A DNA stretch of 64,000 nucleotides from an uncultured Lachnospira sp. (GTDB taxonomy: Bacteria > Bacillota > Clostridia > Lachnospirales > Lachnospiraceae): the NCBI GenBank assembly GCA_946186125.1, contig CAMHLZ010000008.1:1-64000 (forward strand), in the 5' to 3' direction. Made by a program: the position numbers and the translations under genes. Each line of letters starts with the position of its first letter. Position 1 is the stretch's first letter. Shown one piece after another: positions 10,349 through 19,491 of this stretch. Under the pieces are notes generated by a model. The model saw only the letters and a program-made list of their open reading frames with translations, made no database searches and was not told the DNA's origin.

Positions 10349-11431
10349 GTGAGTAGAGTTTATAATTTCTCAGCCGGACCGGCTGTATTGCCTGAAGAGG
10401 TATTAAAAGAAGCAGCAGATGAGATGCTTGATTATCAGGGAACAGGAATGTCTGTTATGGAGATGAGTCACCGTTCTAAAGCATACGATAAGATTATCAA
10501 AGATGCAGAGAGTGACTTAAGAGAGTTAATGAACATACCTGATAATTACAAGGTGCTTTTCCTTCAGGGTGGTGCTTCACAGCAGTTTGCCATGATTCCT
10601 ATGAATTTAATGAAGAATAAGAAAGCAGCATATATCGTTACAGGCCAGTGGGCTAAGAAGGCATATCAGGAAGCACAGAAGTATGGAGAGGCTGTAAAAG
10701 TTGCATCTTCAGAAGATAAGACATTTTCATATATTCCGGATTGTTCTGACTTAGATATTCCGGAAGATGCAGATTACGTATATATTTGTGAGAATAACAC
10801 TATATATGGAACTAAGTTCAAAGAACTTCCAAATACTAAAGGAAAGACTCTTGTAGCAGATGTATCATCATGCTTCTTATCAGAGCCTGTAGATGTGTCA
10901 AAATACGGCATCATCTATGGTGGAGTACAGAAGAATATCGGACCTGCAGGTGTTGTTATTGTAATTATCAGAGAAGATTTAATTACAGAAGATGTTTTAC
11001 CAGGAACACCTACAATGCTTCAGTACAAGATTCATGCAGATGCTCAGTCACTTTATAATACACCACCTGCATATGGTATTTACATTTGCGGTAAAGTATT
11101 CAAATGGCTTAAAAAGCAGGGTGGACTTGCTGCAATGAAAGAGCATAATGAAAAGAAAGCTAAAATATTATACGATTTCCTTGATCAAAGTAAATTATTC
11201 AAGGGAACAGTTGTAGAAAAAGACCGTTCGTTAATGAATGTACCATTCGTAACAGGTAATGATGAATTAGATGCTAAGTTTGTTGCTGAGGCAAAAGCAG
11301 CAGGATTTGAGAACTTAAAAGGCCACAGAACAGTTGGTGGTATGAGAGCAAGTATCTATAATGCCATGCCAATCGAGGGTGTAGAAAAACTTGTTGAATT
11401 TATGAAGAAGTTTGAAGAAGAGAATCAATAA
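10349..11431 (+). CDS. serC: Phosphoserine aminotransferase
   Basis: PLP enzyme making O-phosphoserine from 3-phosphohydroxypyruvate and glutamate. The 360 residues start MSRVYNFSAGPAVLPEEVL from a GTG at 10349 with TAGGAGG upstream. FLQGGASQQFAMIPMN, ADVSSCFLSEPVDVSKYG and GGVQKNIGPAGVVIVI, with the PLP Lys in VQKN, are diagnostic. serA follows 15 bases later, so this is a serine-synthesis operon. Confidence 0.95.
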   Translation: MSRVYNFSAGPAVLPEEVLKEAADEMLDYQGTGMSVMEMSHRSKAYDKIIKDAESDLRELMNIPDNYKVLFLQGGASQQFAMIPMNLMKNKKAAYIVTGQWAKKAYQEAQKYGEAVKVASSEDKTFSYIPDCSDLDIPEDADYVYICENNTIYGTKFKELPNTKGKTLVADVSSCFLSEPVDVSKYGIIYGGVQKNIGPAGVVIVIIREDLITEDVLPGTPTMLQYKIHADAQSLYNTPPAYGIYICGKVFKWLKKQGGLAAMKEHNEKKAKILYDFLDQSKLFKGTVVEKDRSLMNVPFVTGNDELDAKFVAEAKAAGFENLKGHRTVGGMRASIYNAMPIEGVEKLVEFMKKFEEENQ

Positions 11432-11446
11432 TAAGAATGGAGATTA

Positions 11447-12613
11447 ATGATGATAAAGATTAATTGTTTAAATCCTATTTCAAAAACAGGTCTTGATTTA
11501 CTTAGCGACCAGTATGAGATAGTAGATGATTTTAATTCAGCCGAGGCTGTATTGGTTAGAAGTGCAGTGATGCACGATATGGATTTACCTGATTCACTTC
11601 TTGCAGTTGCAAGAGCAGGTGCAGGTGTTAATAACATTCCACTTGATAAATGTGCAGATAAGGGTGTTGTTGTTTTCAATACACCAGGAGCAAATGCAAA
11701 TGGTGTTAAAGAGCTTGTTATAGCAGGTATGCTTTTAGCTGCAAGAGATATCGCAGGCGGTATTGAATGGTCTAAAACTGCTAAGGATGATCCTAATGTT
11801 GCAAAAGCAGCTGAGAAAGAGAAAAAGAAATTTGCAGGTACTGAGATTGCAGGTAAAAAGCTTGGCGTAATTGGTCTTGGTGCAATAGGTGTTAAAGTTG
11901 CTAATGCTGCTGTAGCTTTAGGAATGGAAGTATATGGATATGACCCATACATTTCTATTGCAGGAGCATGGAACTTATCAAGAAGCGTAAAACATATTGC
12001 AACTACAGAAGAAATCTTTAAAGAATGTGATTATATTACAATACATGTTCCATTGTTAGACAGCACAAAGGGAATGATTAACAAAGAAGCGTTTGACATG
12101 ATGAAAGACGGCGTTGTAATTCTTAATTATGCAAGAGATATATTGGTTGACGAAGAAGCAATTGCTGAAGCATTAAAGTCAGGTAAGGTTAAGAGATATA
12201 TGACAGATTTTGCAAATCCATTGTCTGTAAATATGGAAGGCGCTATTGTTACACCTCATCTTGGAGCTTCAACAGAAGAATCAGAAGATAACTGTGCAGT
12301 GATGGCTGTTAATGAAATAATGGACTTTATTGAGAATGGAAATATTAAGAACTCAGTAAATTATCCTAATTGTGAAATGGGTGTATGTGGAAAGGCCGGT
12401 CGTGTTACTATCTGCCATAAGAATATTCCTAATATGATAGGACAGTTCACATCAGCAGTAGCAAGTGAGAATATTAATATTCCAGATATGACAAATAAGA
12501 GTCGTGGTGATTATTCATATACAATACTTGATCTTGATTCTCCTGCATCACAGGCAATTGTAGATAAGATTGAAGCAATCGACGGAGTAATTAAAGTCAG
12601 AGTAATTAAATAA
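11447..12613 (+). CDS. serA: D-3-phosphoglycerate dehydrogenase
   Basis: First step of serine synthesis, oxidising 3-phosphoglycerate with NAD. The 388 residues contain the Rossmann motif GLGAIGVKVANAAVALGMEVYGYDP, the catalytic Arg region NYARDILVDEEAI and HLGASTEESEDN with the catalytic His. A C-terminal ACT-like regulatory domain spans about residues 310-388. ATG codons at 11447 and 11450 are both possible; AATGGAGATTA lies just upstream. It forms an operon with serC and ends at a terminator before the DUF1015 gene. Confidence 0.93.
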   Translation: MMIKINCLNPISKTGLDLLSDQYEIVDDFNSAEAVLVRSAVMHDMDLPDSLLAVARAGAGVNNIPLDKCADKGVVVFNTPGANANGVKELVIAGMLLAARDIAGGIEWSKTAKDDPNVAKAAEKEKKKFAGTEIAGKKLGVIGLGAIGVKVANAAVALGMEVYGYDPYISIAGAWNLSRSVKHIATTEEIFKECDYITIHVPLLDSTKGMINKEAFDMMKDGVVILNYARDILVDEEAIAEALKSGKVKRYMTDFANPLSVNMEGAIVTPHLGASTEESEDNCAVMAVNEIMDFIENGNIKNSVNYPNCEMGVCGKAGRVTICHKNIPNMIGQFTSAVASENINIPDMTNKSRGDYSYTILDLDSPASQAIVDKIEAIDGVIKVRVIK

Positions 12614-12624
12614 GTATCATTTAG

Positions 12625-12656
12625 ACAACACCTGCGATTGTGGGTGTTGTTTTTCT
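12625..12656 (+). terminator. Terminator of the serC-serA unit
   Basis: ACAACACC and GGGTGTTGT pair around a 9-base loop and are followed by TTTTCTTT. Confidence 0.8.
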
Positions 12657-12695
12657 TTCAATTAAAGTAATGCATAAGTGTATAAAGGAGGAACT

Positions 12696-13934
12696 ATGGC
12701 AATTATAAAACCATTTAAATGTGTAAGACCTGATGAGAGTAAAGCAGCTAAAGTAGCAGCTTTGCCGTATGATGTATATAATAGATCAGAAGCATGTGAG
12801 GAAGTAAAGGATAAACCATTATCATTTTTAAATATTGACAGAGCAGAGACTCAGTTTGATGATAATGTAGATACGTATGACGAAAGAGTATATCTTAAAG
12901 CGAAAGAATTATATGAATTAAGAAAAAGTGATGGTACATTTGTAAAAGAAGATGAACCGTGTTATTTTGTATATGAATTGACGATGAATGGCAGAACACA
13001 GACAGGAATAGTTGCCTGTGCTTCTATAGATGACTATGCAAATAATATTATAAAGAAACATGAAAATACGCGTGCAGATAAAGAAGTAGACAGAATAAAG
13101 CATGTTGATACCTGTAGTGCACAGACCGGTCCGATATTTCTGGCATACAGAGGGGATGATACTATAAACTCTGTTGTGAAAAAAGTGAAAGAATCAGAAA
13201 GTTTAAATGATTTTACGGCAGATGATGGTGTAAGGCACAGAGTATGGAAAATTGATAACGCAGATGATATAAATGCTATACAGAATAGTTTTGAGAAAAT
13301 AAGTCAAATATACATTGCAGATGGACACCACAGGGCTGCATCAGCAGTAAAGGTAGGATTTAAAAGGCGCGAAGAAAATTCGGGATACACGGGAGATGAG
13401 GAGTTTAATTATTTCCTTTCTGTTCTCTTTCCGGATAAAGAACTTATGATAATGCCGTATAACAGAGTTGTGAAAGATTTAAATGGAAATTCAAAAGAAG
13501 CATTTTTGGAAAAAATTTCAGAAAAATTTACTGTAAATAAAAAAGGATTTGATGCTTTTGAGCCTGATAAAAAGGGAACAGTAGCAATGTATCTTGAAAA
13601 AGAATGGTATTTACTTGAAGCAAAAGATGATATAAAAACTGATGACCCGGTTGAAGGTTTAGATGTTTCATTACTGCAAAACTATATACTTAGCCCGATT
13701 CTTGGAATAGGTGATCCAAGAACTGATAAAAGAATTGATTTTATCGGTGGAATAAGAGGGCTTGCTGAACTTGAAAAGAGATGTAGTGAAGATATGAAAG
13801 TGGCATTTGCAATGTATCCTACATCTATTCATGAGTTGTTTGCCGTATCTGACGCTGGTTTGTTAATGCCACCGAAATCAACCTGGTTTGAACCAAAATT
13901 AAGAAGCGGACTTTTTATTCACGAGATTGAATAA
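12696..13934 (+). CDS. DUF1015 family protein, probably linked to serine metabolism
   Basis: A 412-residue cytosolic protein starting MAIIKPFKCVRPDESKAAKVAALPYDVYN. The ATG at 12696 has AAAGGAGGAACT directly upstream, which rules out the longer GTG form at 12678. The conserved block YIADGHHRAASA (D209-R213) recalls the DGHHR/GHTR core of the ParB/SerK-like fold, and the gene follows serC-serA. A role in serine or phosphoserine metabolism is therefore possible, but this is inference; the family has no role I can state with certainty. Confidence 0.8.
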   Translation: MAIIKPFKCVRPDESKAAKVAALPYDVYNRSEACEEVKDKPLSFLNIDRAETQFDDNVDTYDERVYLKAKELYELRKSDGTFVKEDEPCYFVYELTMNGRTQTGIVACASIDDYANNIIKKHENTRADKEVDRIKHVDTCSAQTGPIFLAYRGDDTINSVVKKVKESESLNDFTADDGVRHRVWKIDNADDINAIQNSFEKISQIYIADGHHRAASAVKVGFKRREENSGYTGDEEFNYFLSVLFPDKELMIMPYNRVVKDLNGNSKEAFLEKISEKFTVNKKGFDAFEPDKKGTVAMYLEKEWYLLEAKDDIKTDDPVEGLDVSLLQNYILSPILGIGDPRTDKRIDFIGGIRGLAELEKRCSEDMKVAFAMYPTSIHELFAVSDAGLLMPPKSTWFEPKLRSGLFIHEIE

Positions 13935-13955
13935 ATCTTAAATATGTGGTAAAAT
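13927..13955 (+). promoter_or_regulatory. Promoter of the branching-enzyme-like gene
   Basis: TTGAAT at 13927, overlapping the DUF1015 stop codon, and TAAAAT at 13950 are separated by 17 bases. Confidence 0.55.
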
Positions 13956-14002
13956 AATCCTATATTGTTATGCAAAAACCAGCGGAAGAATGGAGAATAA
14001 AT

Positions 14003-16447
14003 ATGGAAGAAAAATTATATGGAATGATGAATTGGCCGGCAATTGAGGGTATTGAATATTGTGATGAAACCAATCCGGCTGATACTTTGGGACAACATTT
14101 AACTAAGGATGGTTTATTGATTCAGGCATATATACCTGATGCAAAAAATGTGAAGGTAAATGTATCTTCTCCAAAAAAATCTTATGATATGGTTAGAATG
14201 GATGAAGAAGGATTTTTCGCTGTACTTATCAATAGTAAGAAGATGTTGAAGTATAAGCTGGCAGTAGAATATGAGTCAGGAGATACTTATGAATATTGGG
14301 ATCCGTATCAATTTGAGGTAACAGTTGATGAAGATAATCTTAGAAAACTGAATGCAGGTATATATTATGAATCATATCAGTTACTTGGAGCACATCCTAA
14401 AAAAATAAACGGAGTATCCGGAGTTGAATTCTGTGTGTGGGCACCATTTGCATTGAGAGTTAGTGTGGTAGGTGATTTTAACAACTGGGATGGTAGAAAG
14501 CACCAGATGTCAATGCTTGGAGATTCCGGTGTATTTGCCATATTTATACCCGGTATTGAAAAGGGAGACAGCTACAAGTATGAAATCAGGATTAAAGGTG
14601 GAGAAAATATATTAAAAACAGATCCATACGCATTTGAATATAAAGAAAATGAAGCAGGAACTTCTGTGGTAAATTCTTATGAAGATTTTAAATGGTCAGA
14701 TTCAAAGTGGATTACTGACAGAAAGAAAAAGAATATATCAGAATCTGCATTTTCAATGTATGAATTGCATCTTGATTCATGGAAGAAGAGTGACGATTTC
14801 AAGAAAAAGACTGTAGAGATAATTGATTATGTAAGTAAAATGGGATATACACATGTTCAGATAATGCCTGTCATGAAAAAAGGAAATGAAGACAGGCTCG
14901 GCTATGCAACCTACGGCTTCTACGCTGTTGATGAGGAAATATGTACATCTGAGGAATTGATGCAGTTAATAGACGGGCTTCATAAGAAGAATATTGGAGT
15001 ATTTCTTGAATGGTGTCCAAACCAGTTTTCGTCTGATGAGTATGGAATTAAGAATTATGATGGCTCGTGTCTGTATGAACATCAGGATAGTAAAAAAGGT
15101 TATAATCCTGCAGCAGGTACGTATTTGTTTAATTATGGAAGACCTGAGATAACAAATTATCTTATATCAAATGCGTTATTCTGGGTAGATATATATCATG
15201 TTGACGGATTGATGATTAACTCCGTTGCATCTATGCTTTATCTGGATTATGATAAGAAACCGGGAGAATGGGTTCCAAATATTTACGGTGGAAAAGAAAA
15301 CCTTGATGCGATAGAATTTCTTAAACATTTGAATTCGATATTTAAGAAGATATCAGGTGGAGCCGTGATGATGGCACAGGATAATTCCGGATATCCTGAG
15401 CTTACCGGAAAGGTGTCAGAATCATGTATAGGATTTGATTTTAAGTGGAATGAGGAGTGGATGAAGTCAGTTGTAAATTATATGGGGGTTGTTCCATGCT
15501 TGAGAAATCGTTATTACAACGATATTTCACTTAGCATGCTGTATCAGTATTGTGATAGTTTTATTGTAGGATTTCCTTACCAAGAAGTATCTGGAGGTAA
15601 AGCATCTATGGTTGCAAAATTACCTGGAGATACAGAAGACAGAAAATTTGCAAACCTGCGCGCAGAATATGGATTTATGTATGTTCATCCGGGAAAGAAA
15701 ATTATGTTTATGGGTCAGGATTTTGCACAGTATGAGTCATGGAATGACGAAGGAGAACTTGACTGGAAACTTCTTGATGAAGATAAGCATAAAAAATTGA
15801 ACGACTATGTAAAAGCACTAAATGAATTATACGTTTCGCAGCCGGCTTTGTATGAACTTGATGATGATGAATCAGGCTTTGAATGGATTAATAATATTTC
15901 TGCAAGAGAAAGTATATTGGTATTTGCAAGAAAAGGCAAAAAAGAAGATGAAATGCTTATAGTTGTATGTAACTTTGATGATGTTGACAGAGAAGATTAT
16001 AAGATTGGTGTTCCGCTTGCCGGAAAATATAAAGAAATATTCAATAGTGACAGTGAAGCATTTGGTGGAAACGGATTCGTTAATACTAAGTTAAAACAGT
16101 CTAAGACTGACGAATGTGATGGAAGAGCTGAATCTATCAGGGTTAATGTACCGGCTTTAGGAATCACGGTATTAAAATATTCAAATGCTGATGCAAAACT
16201 TAAATCAAATGCTGATGCAAAAGCAGCAAAGACAGCAGCAACAAAGACAGGGGCATCGAAGACAACGTCAAAGTCAGAAACAGCAAAGACAACAGCAGCA
16301 AAGACAACAGCGAAGACGACAGCAAAGAAAGAAACAGCAAAGACAACAGCAGCAAAGACAGCAGCGAAGACGACAGCAAAGACGACAGCAAAGACGACAG
16401 CAGCAACAAAGACGACAACAAAGACAGCAGCAAAATCTGAAAAGTAG
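14003..16447 (+). CDS. Glycogen branching enzyme-like protein (GH13_9 fold) lacking catalytic residues, with Lys/Ala/Thr tail
   Basis: An 814-residue relative of GlgB. Residues 1-110 resemble the GBE N1 domain, about 130-230 a CBM48 domain (FCVWAPFALRVSVVGDFNNWDGRKHQM), 240-620 the GH13 barrel and 630-725 the C-terminal sheet. Every expected active-site residue is replaced. Region I reads LEWCPNQF (E336, Q341 instead of Asp and His). Region II reads VDGLMINSVASM (M404 and N406 instead of Arg and nucleophile Asp). Region III reads MAQDNSGYP (Q459-D460 instead of Glu-Glu). Region IV reads FPYQEVSGGK (Y526-Q527 instead of His-Asp). Hydrolysis or transfer is therefore unlikely; a glucan-binding or regulatory pseudoenzyme fits better. 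Residues 728-814 form a Lys/Ala/Thr tail. The ATG at 14003 has AATGGAGAATAA upstream. Confidence 0.85.
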   Translation: MEEKLYGMMNWPAIEGIEYCDETNPADTLGQHLTKDGLLIQAYIPDAKNVKVNVSSPKKSYDMVRMDEEGFFAVLINSKKMLKYKLAVEYESGDTYEYWDPYQFEVTVDEDNLRKLNAGIYYESYQLLGAHPKKINGVSGVEFCVWAPFALRVSVVGDFNNWDGRKHQMSMLGDSGVFAIFIPGIEKGDSYKYEIRIKGGENILKTDPYAFEYKENEAGTSVVNSYEDFKWSDSKWITDRKKKNISESAFSMYELHLDSWKKSDDFKKKTVEIIDYVSKMGYTHVQIMPVMKKGNEDRLGYATYGFYAVDEEICTSEELMQLIDGLHKKNIGVFLEWCPNQFSSDEYGIKNYDGSCLYEHQDSKKGYNPAAGTYLFNYGRPEITNYLISNALFWVDIYHVDGLMINSVASMLYLDYDKKPGEWVPNIYGGKENLDAIEFLKHLNSIFKKISGGAVMMAQDNSGYPELTGKVSESCIGFDFKWNEEWMKSVVNYMGVVPCLRNRYYNDISLSMLYQYCDSFIVGFPYQEVSGGKASMVAKLPGDTEDRKFANLRAEYGFMYVHPGKKIMFMGQDFAQYESWNDEGELDWKLLDEDKHKKLNDYVKALNELYVSQPALYELDDDESGFEWINNISARESILVFARKGKKEDEMLIVVCNFDDVDREDYKIGVPLAGKYKEIFNSDSEAFGGNGFVNTKLKQSKTDECDGRAESIRVNVPALGITVLKYSNADAKLKSNADAKAAKTAATKTGASKTTSKSETAKTTAAKTTAKTTAKKETAKTTAAKTAAKTTAKTTAKTTAATKTTTKTAAKSEK

Positions 16448-16468
16448 TTTTGTTTAGGGAGAATTTAT

Positions 16469-17377
16469 ATGTTATTGACAGAAAGTCTTGAGACTTCAAC
16501 AGAAGAAACTATAATGACTGCAGGTGAAGTTGCGGAAGATTTAAATAATCATGCCAATGCTATTGTAGATTTTTTTAAATCACATATTAATGAATTTATA
16601 AATTTTGGTATTAAGCTGTTTGTAGCAATATTGCTGTTTTTGGCAGGAAGATTAGTAATTAAGCTTATATTGAAGATATGTGACCGGTTTTTTGAGCGTA
16701 CAGGAGCAGATGTAGGTGTTACAAGATTTATACACTCATTATTTAAAGTTTTGATGTATCTTGTGCTTATAATCATTGTATGTGCACAATTAGGAATAGA
16801 GACATCTTCATTTATAGCATTAATTGGTTCTGCCGGTCTTGCTTTGGGATTGTCATTGCAGGGAAGTCTGGCAAATATTGCAGGCGGAATTCTATTGTTG
16901 ATTTTAAAACCATTTAGTGTGGGTGACTATATCATAGACAGTGGAAGTTCAAAAGAAGGAACTGTATCAAGAATTGATTTGTTTTATACTCATTTGATAA
17001 CGACAGATAATAAAAAAGTTGTGATACCAAATGGTGCTATAACAAATAATTGCATTACTAATGTTACTTTTTATGATAAGAGAAGAGTTGATTTGAAAAT
17101 TGGAGTAGCATATGAAAGTGATTTCAAAAAAGCAAAGGGATTACTTGAAAAAGTTGCAAATTCACATGAGCTGGTTTTAAAACAGGAAGAAATTTTTGTA
17201 TATGTAGAGAGTCTTGATGAAAGTCAGCTTACCATTGGTATGAGAGTCTGGACAAATAAAGATGATTATTGGAATGTATATTTTGATTTGAATGAAAGAA
17301 TCAAAGAAGTGTTTGATGAAAATCACATAGAGATTCCATATAGAAAGTTAGATGTGAATATAAAGGAAAAGCAGTAA
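16469..17377 (+). CDS. mscS: Small-conductance mechanosensitive channel, MscS family
   Basis: A 302-residue membrane protein that opens under membrane tension to release solutes. An N-terminal periplasm-side stretch is followed by three membrane helices. The pore helix region SAGLALGLSLQGSLANIAGGILL has the Gly/Ala packing of MscS TM3, followed by LKPFSVGDYI, the beta domain (VSRIDLFYTHLITTDNKKVVIPNG) and the alpha/beta C-terminal domain. TAGGGAGAATTTAT precedes the ATG. It follows the branching-enzyme-like gene by 21 bases and may be cotranscribed with it. Confidence 0.92.
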   Translation: MLLTESLETSTEETIMTAGEVAEDLNNHANAIVDFFKSHINEFINFGIKLFVAILLFLAGRLVIKLILKICDRFFERTGADVGVTRFIHSLFKVLMYLVLIIIVCAQLGIETSSFIALIGSAGLALGLSLQGSLANIAGGILLLILKPFSVGDYIIDSGSSKEGTVSRIDLFYTHLITTDNKKVVIPNGAITNNCITNVTFYDKRRVDLKIGVAYESDFKKAKGLLEKVANSHELVLKQEEIFVYVESLDESQLTIGMRVWTNKDDYWNVYFDLNERIKEVFDENHIEIPYRKLDVNIKEKQ

Positions 17378-17380
17378 ATA

Positions 17381-17423
17381 TAAGGCTGTACGCTTGGTTT
17401 TAGGTGTGCAGCTTTAATTTATT
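17381..17423 (+). terminator. Probable terminator after mscS
   Basis: AGGCTGTACGC and GTGTGCAGCTT pair with several G-U pairs around TTGGTTTTAG, followed by TTAATTTATTT. Confidence 0.5.
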
Positions 17424-17445
17424 TAATAAAAGCGTAATAAATAGG

Positions 17446-17473
17446 TTGATTTTATTTCGAAATATGTTATGAT
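17446..17473 (+). promoter_or_regulatory. Promoter of the exported-protein gene
   Basis: TTGATT at 17446 and TATGAT at 17468 are spaced by 16 bases, 31 bases ahead of the chosen ATG. Confidence 0.5.
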
Positions 17474-17504
17474 ATGTTATAGAAATAAAAATAGGAGGCC
17501 ATAT

Positions 17505-18710
17505 ATGAGAAATAAAAAAAATTTAATTGTAACGATTCTTGCTGCTTTATGTATCGGATTCTTTTTTTGTGGTACTGTTTCAGCCGAAGAGGACACTATT
17601 TCAGAATTCAGATTTGAGTCAACAGGAAAAGTAACAGGTGATAAACTTGAAGAATATGGCGACAAAGATGGTTATTTAGCGACATATGGCAAAGGAAGTC
17701 TTGTTTGTTATATGGATAATATAAATGCAAGAGCATTAGAATGGTCTGACCCTGAATATAATGGAGGTGGGATTGTTCCTATTGTTCGTGCCAGTGATAA
17801 AAACAGATGGGGATACGTTCCGTCATTTGTAATATCATTTTCTACTAAAGATTATATAGATATAAACTTATCAGCAGAAATGGGGGCTTCAAGTAACGGA
17901 CCGTCACAATGGAAATTACAGTATAGTACCGATGGAGCGAATTACATAGATATCGATGAATCTTATATTAATATTGAATATGATGGCAGAAAGACTCTGC
18001 AGAATTATTATAATTTAACGTCGCTCACAGCGGATGTAAACGACAGAAATCTTGTATATGTGAGAATTATCGCATCCTCTACGTTTACTGTTGTGGGTGG
18101 AGATTATACAGCCAATGCCATGGGTGGTGAAGTTGCGATTAATAATATCGTGATACGTGGAACACTGAAGGAGAATGGTCAACAGGAAGAACCATCCAGC
18201 TCATCATCAGTTATAGTTTCTTCATCAGAAAATAAAACTGAAAATGGTGAAGACGAAACTACATCAGATAACACAACCGGAAATTCACATAATAACGATG
18301 CAGAGCATAAGGAGCAGACGGTTAAACAGACTACAACTTCAAGCATAGAAGGAAAAACTGTTTCAGAAACAGATAATGCAGGAGTAATTACGAATTCTTC
18401 TTCGGAGGGTTCTGATTCAGTGCGTGAAACATATACGGTTATAGTAGTTGAGACAAAAGAAAATGGAGAAACAGTCACATCAGTAGTAGTTGAAGAAGAG
18501 GAGACAACAACTTCAAAAGATAAAAAGAAGAAAAAAAATAAGAATAAAGAAACTGATGCAGAAGAAGAGACTAATGTAGCAGATTTAAAGGAGAAAAAAG
18601 TAAATGACAAATTCTCTTTTAGCAGTATAGTGCTGATTGCGGTAGCAGTTGCTCTGGTGGCAGGAATTGGAACAGCGCTTGTCATTGAAAAAAATAAAAA
18701 TAAAGGTTGA
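17505..18710 (+). CDS. Exported membrane-anchored protein of unknown function
   Basis: A 401-residue protein. The ATG at 17505 has AGGAGGCC six bases upstream. It begins with a signal peptide (MRNKKNLIVTILAALCIGFF, cleavage near TVSAEE). Residues about 30-225 form a folded-looking beta-rich domain with many aromatics (GPSQWKLQYSTDGANYIDID), resembling extracellular discoidin-type or lamin-tail-associated domains but not assignable. About 225-365 is a Ser/Thr/Glu-rich linker ending in a basic KDKKKKKNKNKE patch. A final hydrophobic helix (SSIVLIAVAVALVAGIGTALV) and a Lys-rich tail anchor it. No LPXTG motif is visible. Confidence 0.75.
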   Translation: MRNKKNLIVTILAALCIGFFFCGTVSAEEDTISEFRFESTGKVTGDKLEEYGDKDGYLATYGKGSLVCYMDNINARALEWSDPEYNGGGIVPIVRASDKNRWGYVPSFVISFSTKDYIDINLSAEMGASSNGPSQWKLQYSTDGANYIDIDESYINIEYDGRKTLQNYYNLTSLTADVNDRNLVYVRIIASSTFTVVGGDYTANAMGGEVAINNIVIRGTLKENGQQEEPSSSSSVIVSSSENKTENGEDETTSDNTTGNSHNNDAEHKEQTVKQTTTSSIEGKTVSETDNAGVITNSSSEGSDSVRETYTVIVVETKENGETVTSVVVEEEETTTSKDKKKKKNKNKETDAEEETNVADLKEKKVNDKFSFSSIVLIAVAVALVAGIGTALVIEKNKNKG

Positions 18711-18806
18711 CAATATATCAAAATTTGAATAGTATTATTTGTATGAGCGCCGGTTTGTGCCTATGACTGGGAGTTTGCAGTATATAGAAAGGGTATGGGT
18801 GTTGGT

Positions 18807-19457
18807 ATGATTTTTAGACGAATTGGAAAAGATATGGTGAGATGTATTCTTACTGAACAGGATATGATAGATAATGGTTTGGAAGTTGAAGACTTTTTTA
18901 AAGATAAGGAAAAGGTTCAGGGGTTTTTGGAAAATATTGTCGAGCAGGCAAGAGAAGAAGTGGGCTATGAGATGAAAAGCGGAATGCTTGCACTTCAGGT
19001 CATGCCATTGCCTAATAAAGGGCTTGCCATAACATTTTCAGAGAATTCTGAGCAGGGACTCTCAGATGTTTTATCTCAGATAAAGGAGATAGCTAATGAT
19101 ATCATTTCTGACGGAAATGGAATTAGTGACAGTGAACAAGTTGAAGAAAAGGTAATCAGGAGCAAAAAAACGGATGGACGGTTGTATTGCTTTGATACTA
19201 TGGATTCGGTTATGGAATTTAGTAAGGCGTGTCCTATAGATAAAGTGGCTAAAAGTACGTTGTATAAGGTGGACAGAAAGTATTATATGGTGCTGAAAAA
19301 AGGAAAAATTTCAAAAAAAATGTATGATGTAATTTCCTTTTCGGCATTGGAATACGGAGAACTTGTTTCTGATGATTATGCATTTATTGTGAACTTTCAG
19401 GAACATAATGCTCCGGTTATAAAGAAAAATTCTATTGGGATTTTGAAAAAAATATAA
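18807..19457 (+). CDS. mecA: MecA-like adaptor protein
   Basis: About 216 residues. The N-terminal IFRRIGKDMVRCILTEQDMIDNGLEVEDFF, then EQAREEVGYEMKSGMLALQVMPLPNKGLAITF, matches the MecA N-terminal domain, which in Bacillus recognises substrates for ClpC. The C-terminal half (RLYCFDTMDSVMEF... YYMVLKK) resembles the ClpC-binding domain. The ATG at 18807 gives the family N-terminus; an ATG at 18795 is also in frame but only one base from GAAAGGG. It stands between an exported protein and a DEAD-box helicase. Confidence 0.75.
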   Translation: MIFRRIGKDMVRCILTEQDMIDNGLEVEDFFKDKEKVQGFLENIVEQAREEVGYEMKSGMLALQVMPLPNKGLAITFSENSEQGLSDVLSQIKEIANDIISDGNGISDSEQVEEKVIRSKKTDGRLYCFDTMDSVMEFSKACPIDKVAKSTLYKVDRKYYMVLKKGKISKKMYDVISFSALEYGELVSDDYAFIVNFQEHNAPVIKKNSIGILKKI

Positions 19458-19491
19458 GATTTGAAAAATAGAAAGGCATGGAAAATACAGA

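Noticed and set aside
14003..16447. Calling the gene glgB with branching activity
   Set aside because: The fold is that of GlgB but every catalytic position is substituted, so the enzyme name was withheld.
16185..16499. Gln/Arg-rich (plus strand) and Leu/Ser-rich (minus strand) frames over the branching-enzyme tail
   Set aside because: They are out-of-frame readings of the AAG/ACA/GCA repeat encoding the Lys/Ala/Thr tail.
18179..18721. 180-codon minus-strand frame rich in Ser and Val opposite the exported protein
   Set aside because: It mirrors the Thr/Glu-rich linker of the plus-strand gene and lacks a ribosome-binding site.
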